This document shows, piece after piece, positions 25,079 to 35,800 of a stretch of 64,000 nucleotides of DNA. The stretch comes from Geomonas silvestris. GTDB taxonomy: Bacteria; Desulfobacterota; Desulfuromonadia; Geobacterales; Geobacteraceae. A program made the position numbers and the translations under genes. The stretch spans positions 112,930 to 176,929 of the forward strand of contig NZ_BLXX01000006.1 of the NCBI RefSeq assembly GCF_014193515.1, written 5' to 3'. Below the pieces are notes generated by a model, which saw only the letters and a program-made list of their open reading frames with translations, had not been told where the DNA came from and made no database searches. Numbering within the stretch: the first letter of the stretch is position 1; every line of letters starts with the position of its first letter.

Positions 25079-26688
25079 AACCGGCCCAGAGCCAGCATGC
25101 CGGTGCGCCGGCGGACCTCACGGGGCTGTCGCTCCTCTACGTCGAGGACGAGGCCGAACCGCGGGTGATGGTGAGCAAGATGCTGGTGCTCAACTATCCG
25201 AACCTGACCGTCTACTCGGCCGAGAACGGTGCTGCCGGCCTTGCCGCCTTCCAGGAACACCTCCCCGATATCGTGGTAACCGACATCAACATGCCGGTCA
25301 TGGACGGCATCCAGATGTCGCGGGCCATCAAGGAGATCAGGCCTGATGCCCTGATCATCGCCGTTACCGCTCACAGTGACACCTCCTATCTCCTGAACGC
25401 GATCCAGATTGGCATACACTACTACGTCCTGAAGCCCATAAATTACGACGAGCTGTTCTCAGCTCTGGACAAGGTGCTCGGGCAGCTCGCCTTGAAGCAG
25501 CTGGTCGAGCTCCAGAACCGGCGCATCAGCGAAAGCGAGCGGCAACTGGCCCTTGCCCAGCGCATCGCCCATCTGGGGAGCTGGCAGTGCGAACTCCCCG
25601 GTGGATCCATGACCTGGTCCGAAGAGATGTACCGTCTCCTGGACCACATCCAAGGTTCCCAGGCCGCAACCTTGGACCGGTTCCTGGAACGGGTGCATCC
25701 CGAGGACCGCGATCTGCTGCAGGAGAGGCTCGCCGCCTCGGCCGCCACGCGGCAACCCGTGGTTCCCCTGTACTGCCGGATCCGGCGTGCCGACGCCAGC
25801 GAACGGATCCTCAAGGTCGAGGCGACCGTGATGAGCACCCGGAAGGGCGCCCCTGTCACCCTGGTCGGCACCGCCCTGGATGTTACCGAACTGAAGCGGG
25901 CAGAAGAGGAGGTCCGTTCCCTGACCGGGGCCCTGGAGCGCCGAGTCCTGCAGCGGACCTCGCTGTTGCAGGCGAGTCTGCGCGAACTGGAGCACTTCAG
26001 CTACCTGGTCTCCCACGATTTGCGTGCTCCGGTTGCCCGTCTGGAAGGTTTCTGTCGAGCGCTGGTGGAGGACTGCGGCGAGTGCCGCAATGACAACTGC
26101 CGCACCTATGCCGAGCGTGCCGAGCGGGTGGTGCGCCAGATAAAGAGCATCATCGGCGCCTTCAACGAGCTGAGCCACTACACCCGTTGCGGCATGGTGA
26201 TAGGCGAGGTCGACCTCTCGGCCCTGGCGCGCAGCATCGGCTCGGACTTCCAGCGCACCGAGCCCGAACGCAGCGTGCGGTTCCACATTGCCGACGGTCT
26301 GGTGGTGCAGGGTGACCAGCGCCTTTTGAGGATCGCCCTCGAGCACCTCATCGGTAACGCCTGGAAGTTCACCGCGAAGAAGGATCGGGCCTCCATCGAG
26401 TTCGCAGCCCAGGCGCAGGAAGGCACCCGGGTCTACTTCGTGCGCGACAACGGTGCCGGCTTCGACATGCGCTACGTGGACAAGCTCTTCAAACCGTTCC
26501 AAACCATCCACAGCCCCGGCGATTTCACCTGGAGCGGTACCGCCATCGGCCTCGCCACGGTGCACAGCATCGTGCTGCGCCACGGCGGGACCATCTGGGC
26601 CGAGGGGGAGGTCGACCGGGGCGCGACCTTCTTCTTCACCCTGGCAGACGAGCCCGAACCCGGCAGTTACTACGAGCGCACCCATTAG
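25075..26688 (+). CDS. Histidine kinase REC-PAS-HisKA-HATPase
   Basis: 537 residues, soluble. N-terminal receiver with D70 in VVTDINMPVMDG and K120 in YYVLKPINYD, a short helix, a PAS domain (about 165-275) and a transmitter with H314 in YLVSHDLRAPVARLEG, LIGNAWKFTAKK, RDNGAGFDMRYVDKLFKPFQ and GTAIGLATVHSIVLRHGG. The start is a TTG at 25075 that overlaps the previous stop by three bases, with AAGGA just upstream. Its receiver-helix-PAS half is closely paralogous to that of the GGDEF-EAL protein at 29851, so the two may respond to the same kinase with different outputs. Confidence 0.9.
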   Translation: MKPAQSQHAGAPADLTGLSLLYVEDEAEPRVMVSKMLVLNYPNLTVYSAENGAAGLAAFQEHLPDIVVTDINMPVMDGIQMSRAIKEIRPDALIIAVTAHSDTSYLLNAIQIGIHYYVLKPINYDELFSALDKVLGQLALKQLVELQNRRISESERQLALAQRIAHLGSWQCELPGGSMTWSEEMYRLLDHIQGSQAATLDRFLERVHPEDRDLLQERLAASAATRQPVVPLYCRIRRADASERILKVEATVMSTRKGAPVTLVGTALDVTELKRAEEEVRSLTGALERRVLQRTSLLQASLRELEHFSYLVSHDLRAPVARLEGFCRALVEDCGECRNDNCRTYAERAERVVRQIKSIIGAFNELSHYTRCGMVIGEVDLSALARSIGSDFQRTEPERSVRFHIADGLVVQGDQRLLRIALEHLIGNAWKFTAKKDRASIEFAAQAQEGTRVYFVRDNGAGFDMRYVDKLFKPFQTIHSPGDFTWSGTAIGLATVHSIVLRHGGTIWAEGEVDRGATFFFTLADEPEPGSYYERTH

Positions 26689-26735
26689 ACCGGACCCGCG
26701 GTCGCAACCTCCGCACCCCATGGGAAGGGTTGATC

Positions 26736-29700
26736 ATGAGCGATGCGATAGCCTTTGAGACCCCCGAAGAGCAGGGCGCCCTCCTGGCGGCGCTTCTTGC
26801 CTACACCCCGGATGCGGTGCTGACCGCCACCGGGGTAGGGGGGATCCGCTTCTGGAACCGGCGGGCCGAGGAACTGTTCGGCGAGCCGGCGGCCCAGGCG
26901 GCGGGGCGCGACCTCTTGACGTTCGCCGCCCCGGGCGGACGGGAGCTGTTGCAAGGAGGATTGCAACGGCTTAGGGAGACCGGATCGGCGCAGACTATCG
27001 AGGTGGAGTTGCTGGGGAGGGACGGCGCGGCATTTCCCGCGGCATTGACCCTGGCACCGCTCGAGGACGGCTCCGGCAGGCTGGCCCTGCTGGTCAGGCC
27101 GCTTACGGAAAAGGAACGCCTCGAAAATCGGCTCAGGGATACCGAGCGCCGCTACCGAAGCCAGATAGAGCTGGCAGCCGACGCCATCGTGGTCTTGCAG
27201 CAGGGACGGTTCGTCTATGCGAACTGTGCGGCTTTGGGGCTTTACGGCGCAGATTCCCTCGAGCAGTTGCAACAGGTGACCCTGCTCGACCTGGTGCATC
27301 CCGAGGAGCGTGCCGAGGTGCGCGAGCGCTACTGGCACCTGATCGACGGGGTGGCGAACCCCTTGCGCGAGTGTCGGTTGTTGCGGCTGGACGGGCAGGT
27401 GGTGCCGGTTGAGACCTCTTCTGCGGTGATCACCTACGAGGGAAAAACGAGCATCCAGGTGATCGCCCGCGACATCTCGCTGCGAAAGAGGGCCGAGGCT
27501 GAGCGAGAAGAGCTGGTTCGAGAGCTGGCGGCCCAGCGCGCCCGGTTCGAGGCGGTGCTGCGCCAGATGCCGGTCGCGGTGGTGATAGCCGAAGGGCCCA
27601 CCGGCAGGATCGTCTACCACAATGAGGCCTCCGAGCTCATCTTCCGCAGCAGTTTCCCCAGGGTCGAGACCATCCGGGATTACCTGCAGTGGGAGGCGTC
27701 GACCCTGGACGGCAAGAAGCTCGCCGCGGAGGAGTACCCGATGGTGCGCGCCCTGCTGCGCGGCGAACGGGTCATCGGCGAGGAACTGAAGTTTGTCAGG
27801 GGCGACGGCAGCCACGGGGTGGTTAGCATCAATGCCGCGCCGATTTCCGATGCGGCCGGAGAGGTGAACTCCGCAGTCGTGGTGTACACCGACATCACCG
27901 AGCAGCTCAAGGCGGCAGAGGCCCTGCGCGAAAGCGAGGAACGCCTCGATCTCGCCCTCAGCGGTGCGGATATGGGGTGGTGCTCCCTGGACCTCCCGTC
28001 GGGGCGCGGCGTTTGGAGCCGACAGCACTTCACGCTGCTGGGCTACCCCGACCCGGGCATCGCGAGCGCCCCTGCTTGCGTTGGCCAGTGGCAGGATCTC
28101 ATCGACCCGCAGGATCAAGACCAGGTAGCTCAGGCTATCCAAACCGCACGCAAAGAGCACTCCCTGTTCCGCTCCGAGCACCGCATCAGGCGATTTGATT
28201 CCGGTGAAACCATCTGGGTCTGCGTCTTGGGTCGCTACAACTACGACCAGGCCGGAGAGGCGACCCGCTTCATCGGGGTCATTTTCGATGTCACCGAACG
28301 CAGAAACGCCGATGAGAAACTGCGGGAATCGGAACTGAGGCACCGGCTTCTCTTCGAGACCAGCACCCAGGGGATCATCTATCACGATGCGGACAACCGG
28401 GTGCTCATGGTGAATCCGGCCCTGCAGCGCATGATCGGCAAGAGCGAGGCGGAGCTCGTCGGCAAGACGGTAGGAGAGTTCGGGCTGCAGCTCGAGTACG
28501 GCGACGGCACCCCGTTTCCCGAATCGGCAATCCCCTGCAGCATCGCCCTGCGTACCTTGAAGGAGGTAAGCCAGGTGGTGCTGAGGATGTACCGAAAGGA
28601 ATCAGACGATTACCGCTGGTTCAGTATCAACGCGGTCCCCCTTTTTCACCCCGGCGAGCCGCGCCCCTACCAGGTTTACGCCACCGTCGAGGACATCACC
28701 TCCAACAAGGAGGCCGAGGCGGCGCTCAGGGCGAGCGAGGCCAAGTTCCGATGGCTTTTTGATTCAAACCTCATTGCCATCTTCTTCTGGAAGTCCGACG
28801 GCACGGTAACCGACGCGAACGACGCCTACTGCGAGCTGCTCGGCTATTCCGCGCGGGAGTGCCATGAGGGGCTGCTCAACTGGCTCGAAGTCACCCCGGA
28901 GGAGATGCTCCCCCGCGACTTCGCCGCACTCGAAGAGATCAGGACCCGCGGGTTTTGCCGACCCTACGAGAAGGAGTTCATCAACCGCAAAGACGGCCGG
29001 CGGGTGCCGGTACTGTGCACCGGTGCCTGGGCCACCGGCCAGGAAAGCGACGGCATCGGCCTGGTTATCGACCTCACCGACCTGAAAAGGGCCGAGCTGG
29101 CACTCAAGGAACAGGTGGCAGAGAAGCAGCGCGCGGTCGAGGAGTTGCACCGGCAGCAGCAGATGATGATCCGCCAGGCACGCTTTGCCGCCCTGGGCGA
29201 GATGATCGGCAACATCGCGCACCAGTGGCGCCAACCGCTCAACACCCTCGCGCTGCTGGTCCAGGAGCTCCCCTGGTACTACGACCATGACCAGTTCAGC
29301 CGCGAGTACCTGGGCTCCTGCGTGACCCGCGCCATGCAGGTCATCAACCACATGTCGAAGACCATCGACGGTTTCCGCAACTTTTTCGAGCCGGACAAGG
29401 AGGTAAGCGACTTCCAGGTCGCGGCGGTGCTGGCCCAGGCGGTCGCCATGGTGGAGGCGGCCTTTAGCGAGCTCAAGGTGGCCATCGAAATGCACGCCGG
29501 GGAAGACCTCGTGTTGCGTGGCTCCCCCAACGAATTTTCCCAGGTCATTCTCAACATCCTGATGAACGCGAAGGACGCCTTCCTGGAACGCAGGCCACCC
29601 GAGCCCCGGGTGGTGATCCGGCTCTTCACCGAGCAGGGGAGGGCGGTGGTAACGATAACCGACAACGCCGGCGGCATTGCGCCGGAGGTCATGGACCGGA

Positions 29701-29849
29701 TCTTCGACCCCTACTTCACCACCAAGGGGCCGGACCGCGGCACCGGGATCGGACTCTTCATGTCGAAGACCATCGTGGAAAAAAACATGCACGGAACGCT
29801 CACGGCGTCCAACACCGGGGCAGGCGCGGAATTCCGCATCGAGGTTTGA
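26736..29849 (+). CDS. Histidine kinase with about six PAS domains, HQWR-type transmitter
   Basis: 1037 residues, no membrane segments. PAS domains can be read at about 15-120, 135-255, 265-390, 395-525, 535-665 and 670-790, most ending in the typical ITxxK/R linker (for example ARDISLRKRAE, YTDITEQLKAAE, IFDVTERRNADE, VEDITSNKEAE). The transmitter has H829 in IGNIAHQWRQPLNTLA, ILNILMNAKDAF, TDNAGGIAPEVMDRIFDPYF and GTGIGLFMSKTIVEK. The start at 26736 has GGAAGGG upstream. No receiver is fused; the next gene, one base after the stop, is a REC-PAS-GGDEF-EAL protein, a likely target. Confidence 0.9.
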   Translation: MSDAIAFETPEEQGALLAALLAYTPDAVLTATGVGGIRFWNRRAEELFGEPAAQAAGRDLLTFAAPGGRELLQGGLQRLRETGSAQTIEVELLGRDGAAFPAALTLAPLEDGSGRLALLVRPLTEKERLENRLRDTERRYRSQIELAADAIVVLQQGRFVYANCAALGLYGADSLEQLQQVTLLDLVHPEERAEVRERYWHLIDGVANPLRECRLLRLDGQVVPVETSSAVITYEGKTSIQVIARDISLRKRAEAEREELVRELAAQRARFEAVLRQMPVAVVIAEGPTGRIVYHNEASELIFRSSFPRVETIRDYLQWEASTLDGKKLAAEEYPMVRALLRGERVIGEELKFVRGDGSHGVVSINAAPISDAAGEVNSAVVVYTDITEQLKAAEALRESEERLDLALSGADMGWCSLDLPSGRGVWSRQHFTLLGYPDPGIASAPACVGQWQDLIDPQDQDQVAQAIQTARKEHSLFRSEHRIRRFDSGETIWVCVLGRYNYDQAGEATRFIGVIFDVTERRNADEKLRESELRHRLLFETSTQGIIYHDADNRVLMVNPALQRMIGKSEAELVGKTVGEFGLQLEYGDGTPFPESAIPCSIALRTLKEVSQVVLRMYRKESDDYRWFSINAVPLFHPGEPRPYQVYATVEDITSNKEAEAALRASEAKFRWLFDSNLIAIFFWKSDGTVTDANDAYCELLGYSARECHEGLLNWLEVTPEEMLPRDFAALEEIRTRGFCRPYEKEFINRKDGRRVPVLCTGAWATGQESDGIGLVIDLTDLKRAELALKEQVAEKQRAVEELHRQQQMMIRQARFAALGEMIGNIAHQWRQPLNTLALLVQELPWYYDHDQFSREYLGSCVTRAMQVINHMSKTIDGFRNFFEPDKEVSDFQVAAVLAQAVAMVEAAFSELKVAIEMHAGEDLVLRGSPNEFSQVILNILMNAKDAFLERRPPEPRVVIRLFTEQGRAVVTITDNAGGIAPEVMDRIFDPYFTTKGPDRGTGIGLFMSKTIVEKNMHGTLTASNTGAGAEFRIEV

Positions 29850-29850
29850 T

Positions 29851-32697
29851 ATGGCACCTTTTCCCTACACCATAACCGACATTTCGCTGCTCTACGTTGA
29901 GGACGAACCCGAGGCCCGCGGCATGCTGAGCCGCATGCTGGCCCTCAACTACCCGGGGCTTAGGATCCACGTCGCCGAAAACGGCATCACCGGTCTGGAG
30001 ATCTTCCGGGAGTTCCGTCCCCATATCGTATTGACCGATCTCAACATGCCGGTTATGAGCGGCATCCAGATGGCGCGTGAGATCAAGGCGCTGGAGCCCG
30101 AGGTGGTTACGGTGGCGGTGACCGCCTACAGCGACACCTCCTATCTTTTGAGCGCGATCGAGATCGGCATCCACAACTACGTGCTGAAGCCGGTAAACTA
30201 CGCCGACCTGTTCCGGGTGCTCGACACCATCCTGGAAAAGCTGATGCTGCAGCGTTTGGTGGACGAGCAGGACGAGCGGATCCGCAGGCGCGAGCAGCAG
30301 CTGAGCCTGGCGCAGAAGGTAGCCCACCTGGGAAGCTGGGAGTGGGATGCCGCAACCGGCGCCGCGGCCTGGTCGGACGAGCTGTACCGGATCTGCGGCA
30401 TGGAGCCCGGGCAGGCCCCCGCCTCCTGGCGCGCCTTTCTGGCCCTGGTGTACCAGGAGGACCGGGCCACGGTGGAGCGCGCCCTGGCCCGGGCCTTCGA
30501 GCTGCGCGAGCCTCAGGTTTCCCAGTATTTCCGCCTGGTCAGGCCCGACGGCTCTATCCGGGTGATCAGCGCCCATTCCGAGCTGATCTGCGACGAGGGA
30601 GGGCGCCCCCGCTCCCTGATCGGCACCTGCCACGACGTCACCGATTCGGAGACCGCGCAGGCCGCCCTGCGTGCCTCCGAGCAGCGTTTCCAGAAGATCT
30701 TCCAGGCGACCCCTGACCTCCTGAGCATCACCGAAGCGCAGGAGGGGGTCTACCTCGAGGTGAACGACGCCTTCCTGAACGACCTGGGGTACCGGCGTGA
30801 CGAGGTGCTCGGGCGCAGCGAGGCGGAGCTTGGGATCTGGGCCAGGGAGCGGGAGTTGCGGGGGGTGCTGCGGGCGCTCGAGGAACTCGGGGAACTGCGC
30901 GATCTGGAGGTGCATCTGCGCAACAGGCAGGGGAGGGTGCTCTCCGGGATCATCTCGGCCCAGTACCTGGACATCAACGGCAGGCGCTGCATCCTCACCC
31001 TGTTCAAGGACATAAGCGAGCGCAAGCGGATCGAGGAAGAACTGGCCCGTCTGGCCAGCATCGTGGAGTCTTCCGACGACGCCATCATGGCGACCGACGC
31101 AGAAGGTCTCATCACCATCTGGAACCAGGGGGCCGAGCGGATCTTCGGGCTTAAGGCCGATGAGATCAAGGGGCGCCACCTTACCGCCCTCGCCCCCACC
31201 GAGCGCAAGGATTACCTGAGCCAGCAGTGCCGCCTCTGCTGCCGGGACGGGGAGGTCGGCCACCTCGATCTCCCCTACCAGCGCAGGGACGCCCGCCAGA
31301 TCCAGGTGTCGATCACCCTGTCGCCGCTGCGCGACGCCTACGGGGCGCTCCTGGGGCTCTCCGGTATCGCCCGCGACGTGACCCGGCGCTCGGAGCGGGA
31401 GGAGACCATACGGCACCTGGCGCTGCACGACCCGCTCACCGACCTCCCCAACCGGAAGCTCTTCATGGATTTCCTGGCACTGGAGCTGGCCCAGGCCCGC
31501 CGCAACCGGCGCTCCCTCGCGGTCCTCTTCCTGGACCTCGACCACTTCAAGCAGATCAACGACACCCTCGGGCACGCCGCCGGGGATCTCCTTTTGCAGG
31601 CGGTGGGGCAGCGGCTCAAGGGGTGCGTCCGGGAATCCGACACGGTAGCCCGCATCGGCGGGGACGAGTTCAACGTCTTAATGCCCGACCTGCACCAGAC
31701 CGACGACGTCGGGACCGTGGTCGGCAAGATCATCGGCGTCTTCGAGACCCCGTTTCTGCTCGACAACGTGGAGGTGGCAGCCAGCACCAGCATCGGGGTG
31801 AGCATGTTCCCCAACGACGGAGACAGCAGTGCGGAACTGGTCCAGAAGGCGGATTCGGCGATGTACGTCGCCAAGCAGCGCAGCGGCAACACCTACCAGT
31901 TCTACAACGACGAGATCAACACGCGCACGGCCAAACGCCAGAAACTCGAGCGCCAGCTGTACCAGGCGATCAAGGAAAACCAGCTGCTCCTCGAGTTCCA
32001 GCCGCTGGTGCGCATCGACACCGGCAAGGTGGTCGGCGCCGAGGCGCTGTTGCGCTGGCAGCACCCCGAGGAGGGGCTTTTGTTCCCTTCCCAGTTTTTG
32101 AGCGTCGCCGAGGAGACCGGCATCATCGTCCCGCTCGGCGAGTGGGCGCTGCGCAGCGCCTGCGCCCAGATGAAGCGCTGGCAGGAGCGCGGCCACGCCT
32201 TCACCATCGCGGTGAACCTCTCCAACCGCCAGTTCCACCGCCCCAACTTCGTGGAGAGCACCCAGGAGCTTCTGGCGGAGACCGGCCTCGACCCGAGCGC
32301 CCTGGAACTCGACCTCACCGAGTATGCCATCATGGACGACCTCGACTCCTCCATGCGGCACATGCGCAAGCTCACCGACCTTGGGGTCCACTTCACGGTA
32401 GACGATTTCGGAACCGGGTCCTCCTCGCTGCAGTGTATCCGCCAGCTCCCCATCGAGCGGGTCAAGATCGACCGCAGCTTCATCCGCGACATCCTCACCC
32501 AGTCCGACGACCTCGCCGTGGTGAACGCCGTGATCTCCATGTCCCACAACCTCGGGATGAAGGTGAACGCCGTCGGGGTCGAGTCCCAGGAACAGCTGGA
32601 GCTGATCCGTTCCAAGGGGTGCGACGAGGTGCAGGGGGACGTGATCAGCAAGCCCCTCCCTCCCGAACAGTTCGAGGTGCTGGTGGCAAACCTCTAG
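29851..32697 (+). CDS. REC-PAS-PAS-PAS-GGDEF-EAL protein, EAL site altered
   Basis: 948 residues. Receiver (D63 in VLTDLNMPVMSG, K113), PAS domains at about 155-265, 275-392 and 398-515, then GGDEF (about 520-685) and EAL (about 695-945). The GGDEF site is intact (R601-I-GGDEF at 603-607) and has a c-di-GMP inhibitory I-site RESD (594-597) five residues upstream, so cyclase activity is expected. In EAL, E731-A-L, N789, D851-D852, K872 and Q928 are kept, but the ExTE glutamate is Asp (D821, DLTE) and the EGVE general-base glutamate is Val (V908, AVGVES), so phosphodiesterase activity is probably lost. The start overlaps the ribosome site within the end of the six-PAS kinase gene, indicating coupling. 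Confidence 0.92.
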   Translation: MAPFPYTITDISLLYVEDEPEARGMLSRMLALNYPGLRIHVAENGITGLEIFREFRPHIVLTDLNMPVMSGIQMAREIKALEPEVVTVAVTAYSDTSYLLSAIEIGIHNYVLKPVNYADLFRVLDTILEKLMLQRLVDEQDERIRRREQQLSLAQKVAHLGSWEWDAATGAAAWSDELYRICGMEPGQAPASWRAFLALVYQEDRATVERALARAFELREPQVSQYFRLVRPDGSIRVISAHSELICDEGGRPRSLIGTCHDVTDSETAQAALRASEQRFQKIFQATPDLLSITEAQEGVYLEVNDAFLNDLGYRRDEVLGRSEAELGIWARERELRGVLRALEELGELRDLEVHLRNRQGRVLSGIISAQYLDINGRRCILTLFKDISERKRIEEELARLASIVESSDDAIMATDAEGLITIWNQGAERIFGLKADEIKGRHLTALAPTERKDYLSQQCRLCCRDGEVGHLDLPYQRRDARQIQVSITLSPLRDAYGALLGLSGIARDVTRRSEREETIRHLALHDPLTDLPNRKLFMDFLALELAQARRNRRSLAVLFLDLDHFKQINDTLGHAAGDLLLQAVGQRLKGCVRESDTVARIGGDEFNVLMPDLHQTDDVGTVVGKIIGVFETPFLLDNVEVAASTSIGVSMFPNDGDSSAELVQKADSAMYVAKQRSGNTYQFYNDEINTRTAKRQKLERQLYQAIKENQLLLEFQPLVRIDTGKVVGAEALLRWQHPEEGLLFPSQFLSVAEETGIIVPLGEWALRSACAQMKRWQERGHAFTIAVNLSNRQFHRPNFVESTQELLAETGLDPSALELDLTEYAIMDDLDSSMRHMRKLTDLGVHFTVDDFGTGSSSLQCIRQLPIERVKIDRSFIRDILTQSDDLAVVNAVISMSHNLGMKVNAVGVESQEQLELIRSKGCDEVQGDVISKPLPPEQFEVLVANL

Positions 32698-32813
32698 CCG
32701 CGCTCACCGCGAGCTTTTCTGCTCCGGTGAGCGTCCCGCCACGCGCGGTCCCGGCCACGCCGCGGCAGGCCCGTTGCCGCGCACCGTTTCCCCCGTATTT
32801 TCGGGGACCTTCC

Positions 32814-32842
32814 TTGCCTCTCCCAGATTCCTCTGTTATAAC
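32814..32842 (+). promoter_or_regulatory. Predicted sigma70-type promoter of the gltB-like gene
   Basis: TTGCCT (32814-32819), a 17-base spacer and TATAAC (32837-32842), 45 bases before the ATG at 32887. Assigned by eye. Confidence 0.45.
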
Positions 32843-32886
32843 TTCGCTGTTGCCGCACTGCTATGCCATAAAACCCTGGAGTTTTC

Positions 32887-35800
32887 ATGCTGCGAGTTGA
32901 TCCAGATCCCTCCGGTCTCATCCCTGCCGAGCGCGATGCCTGCGCGATCATCTGCCACATCAACAAGGCTGGCCGTCCCTCCCACGGCAACGTACAGCGC
33001 ACCATCGATGCCCTGGTCAAGATGGGGCACCGCGCCGGGGAGATCAACGGCGAAGGGGACGGCTGCGGCATCCTGACCGATCTGCCGCGCGAATTGTGGG
33101 GCGAGGTGCTGGCCGGGGCGGGGCTCGCGCCTGAACTGGCGCAAGACCCGGGCTTCGCGGTCGGGCATCTCCTGGTGGAGCGCCAGGCGCTTGGTGAGGA
33201 CCCCGGACTGCCGGCGCGCATCCTGGCGGCGGTGGCGGAAGGCGGCCTGACGCCGCTGGTCGACCGCCCGGCACCGGTGCGCAGCGAGGTCCTGGCGGCG
33301 CGGGCCCGATGCGCGGAGCCCGTGGTCTGGCAGGTAGCCCTCAACGTCCCGCAGGCGCAGCAGGCCGGGCGGGACCTTTTCGCTCTGCAGCTCGAACTCG
33401 AGGCCCGTTTCCCGGTCCAGGTCGCCTCACTCTCCGGGGACGTGACCGCCTACAAGGTGCACGGCGCCCCGGAGCTGCTGCCGCGCTACTACCCGGAGCT
33501 CAAACGTCGCGAGTTCCAGTCCTCGGTTACCATCGGGCACAGCCGCTACTCGACCAACACGCTCCCCACTGTGCTGCGCGCCCAGCCGTTCGCACTTTTG
33601 GGCCACAACGGGGAGATCAACACCATCGCGAGGCTGCGCGAGGAGGCGCGTATGCTCGGGATCCGGCTCCCCCTGGGAGGCTCGGATTCGCAGGACCTAA
33701 ACCGCACCCTCGAGGGGCTCATCGCAAGCTACGGTTTCACCCTCTTCGAGGCGATGGAACTCGTGTTCCCGCCGGTCTTCAGCGCCATGGACCGGATGGA
33801 AGCGGAGCTGGCGGGGATGTACCGCTGGTTCAGGCGCTTTTTGAGCGCGAGCGCCCAAGGGCCGGCAGCCATTATCGCCCGGCACGGCGACCAGTGCGTC
33901 TTCAGCGTGGACGCCATGGGGCTTCGACCGCTTTGGGTCGGGGAGACCGAGAAGGAGCTCTTCGCCTCCTCTGAACTGGGGGTGGTGCCCCACGAGGATA
34001 TCCTGGAAGACCCCAAGCCGCTCGCCCCGGGTGAGAAGATCGGCGTGCGCCTGGTAGCGGGCGAGGCGCCCGAGGTCTTCCAGCACCAGGAACTCAGGCG
34101 CGAGATCCTCTCCCGGTTTCGGCGCCGCGCCAGCCTCACCGCCCAGGCGAAAAGCCTGGTTCACGGTGCCGACCTGGCCCGCAGCGCCACGGAGGAAACG
34201 CGGCGCCCCGCCGGGCCGGAACTGGTCCGGGAGAGCCTCCTCTCCGCCCTTGCCTGGAAATCGACCGACCTGCAAAACCTCGCCGAGATGGCCCGCAACG
34301 GCCAGGACCCCATCACCTCGTTGGGCTACGACGGGCCGCTCGCCTCGCTGTCGCTTTCCCGGCAAAACCTCTCGGATTACTTCAAGGAACAGGTGGCCGT
34401 GGTCACCAACCCTGCCATCGACCAGGAGCGCGAGGCCGAGCACTTCTCCACCCGGGTCTACCTGGGGCCCCGCCCGACGCTGCGCGGCACCCAGCAGCGT
34501 GCCGTGGAGCTTGCCCTGCCGCTTCTTTTGGGTGGTGCCCGAAAGGGCCTTGCCTCCTCCGAGAGGCAGCTTGCCGCCGCCTTCGGCACCTGCACCCTGG
34601 AGGCACTCGTCGAGGGGTTCGGCCGGGGCAAGACGCGCAACATCGGCTGCCACATCGCCCGGGGCGAGAGCCTCTCCGCCGCCTTGGAGCGGATCAACGA
34701 GCACGCCACCGTCGCCGTCTGCCGCGGGGTGACCCTGCTGGTCCTGGATGACGCCCAGGCCTTCGCGCGCGGCAACAGCTTTCTCGACCCCTACCTGGTG
34801 GTCGCGGTGCTGCACAAGGCCCTCAAGGAAACCAGTGCCGCCGGCGGAGCGAGCCTGCGCCGCCAGGCCTCCATCGTGTTGCGCTCCGGCGCCCTCAGAA
34901 ACCTGCACGATTTGATCTTCGCCCTGGGGATGGGGGCCGACGCCCTCTGCCCCTACTTGATCTGGGAGCAGGGCTCCTTCGAGGAGCACGGCAAGCGCAA
35001 CCTCCTCGGCGTCCTGAAAAGTGGGCTGGAAAAGGTGATCTCCACCATGGGGACCCACGAGATCGGCGGCTATGGCAAGTACTTCGCCTCGCTGGGGCTC
35101 TCCCCGGATCTGGCCGAGATCTTCGAGACCCCGAACTTCTGCGGTTCCGGCCGCGGGGGGCTCAACCTCGAGCGGCTGGAGGCTGAGAATCTGAGCCGCA
35201 GCGTCCAGGCACGCAGCCGGGAGGCCGTTGCGGTGCCGGTGCAGTTCCGCCTCTACCCGCGCATCTGGAAGATGGTAGGGCAGGTGGCCAAGATGGAGGA
35301 GAGCTACGCCGACCTCTCCCGGTTGATCCAGCGGCTCGAGTCGGAACACCCGCTCGCCATCCGCCACCTGGTGGACCTGCGCTACCAGGTGGAGCTGAGC
35401 GTCGACCCCGACGAGGTGGACACCCGGGTTGGGAACCACGACCTCCCGATCCTCTTCTCCGCCATGAGCTTCGGCTCCCAGGGGGAGACCCCGTTTAGGA
35501 TCTACGCCGAGGCGGCGCGCCGCCTGAACATCATCTGCATGAACGGCGAAGGGGGCGAGATCGCGGATCTCCTGGGGAAATACCGCGCCAACCGCGGCCA
35601 GCAGATCGCCTCGGGGCGGTTCGGGGTCAGCATGGAGTTCCTGAATTCCGCCGACGTCCTGGAGATCAAGGTGGGGCAGGGGGCGAAACCCGGCGAGGGG
35701 GGGCATCTCCCCGGTTTCAAGGTGACCGCCAAGATCGCCCAGGCCCGCAACGCGACGCCAGGGGTCTCGCTCATCTCCCCCTCCAACAACCACGACATCT

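Noticed and set aside
31990..32697. Active c-di-GMP phosphodiesterase
   Set aside because: The EAL signature is present, but two catalytic acidic residues (D821, V908 positions) are changed, so activity is not assumed.
31227..32900. Plus-strand frame of 557 codons inside the GGDEF-EAL gene
   Set aside because: Different frame of the same strand with Pro/Arg/Gly-rich nonsense translation.
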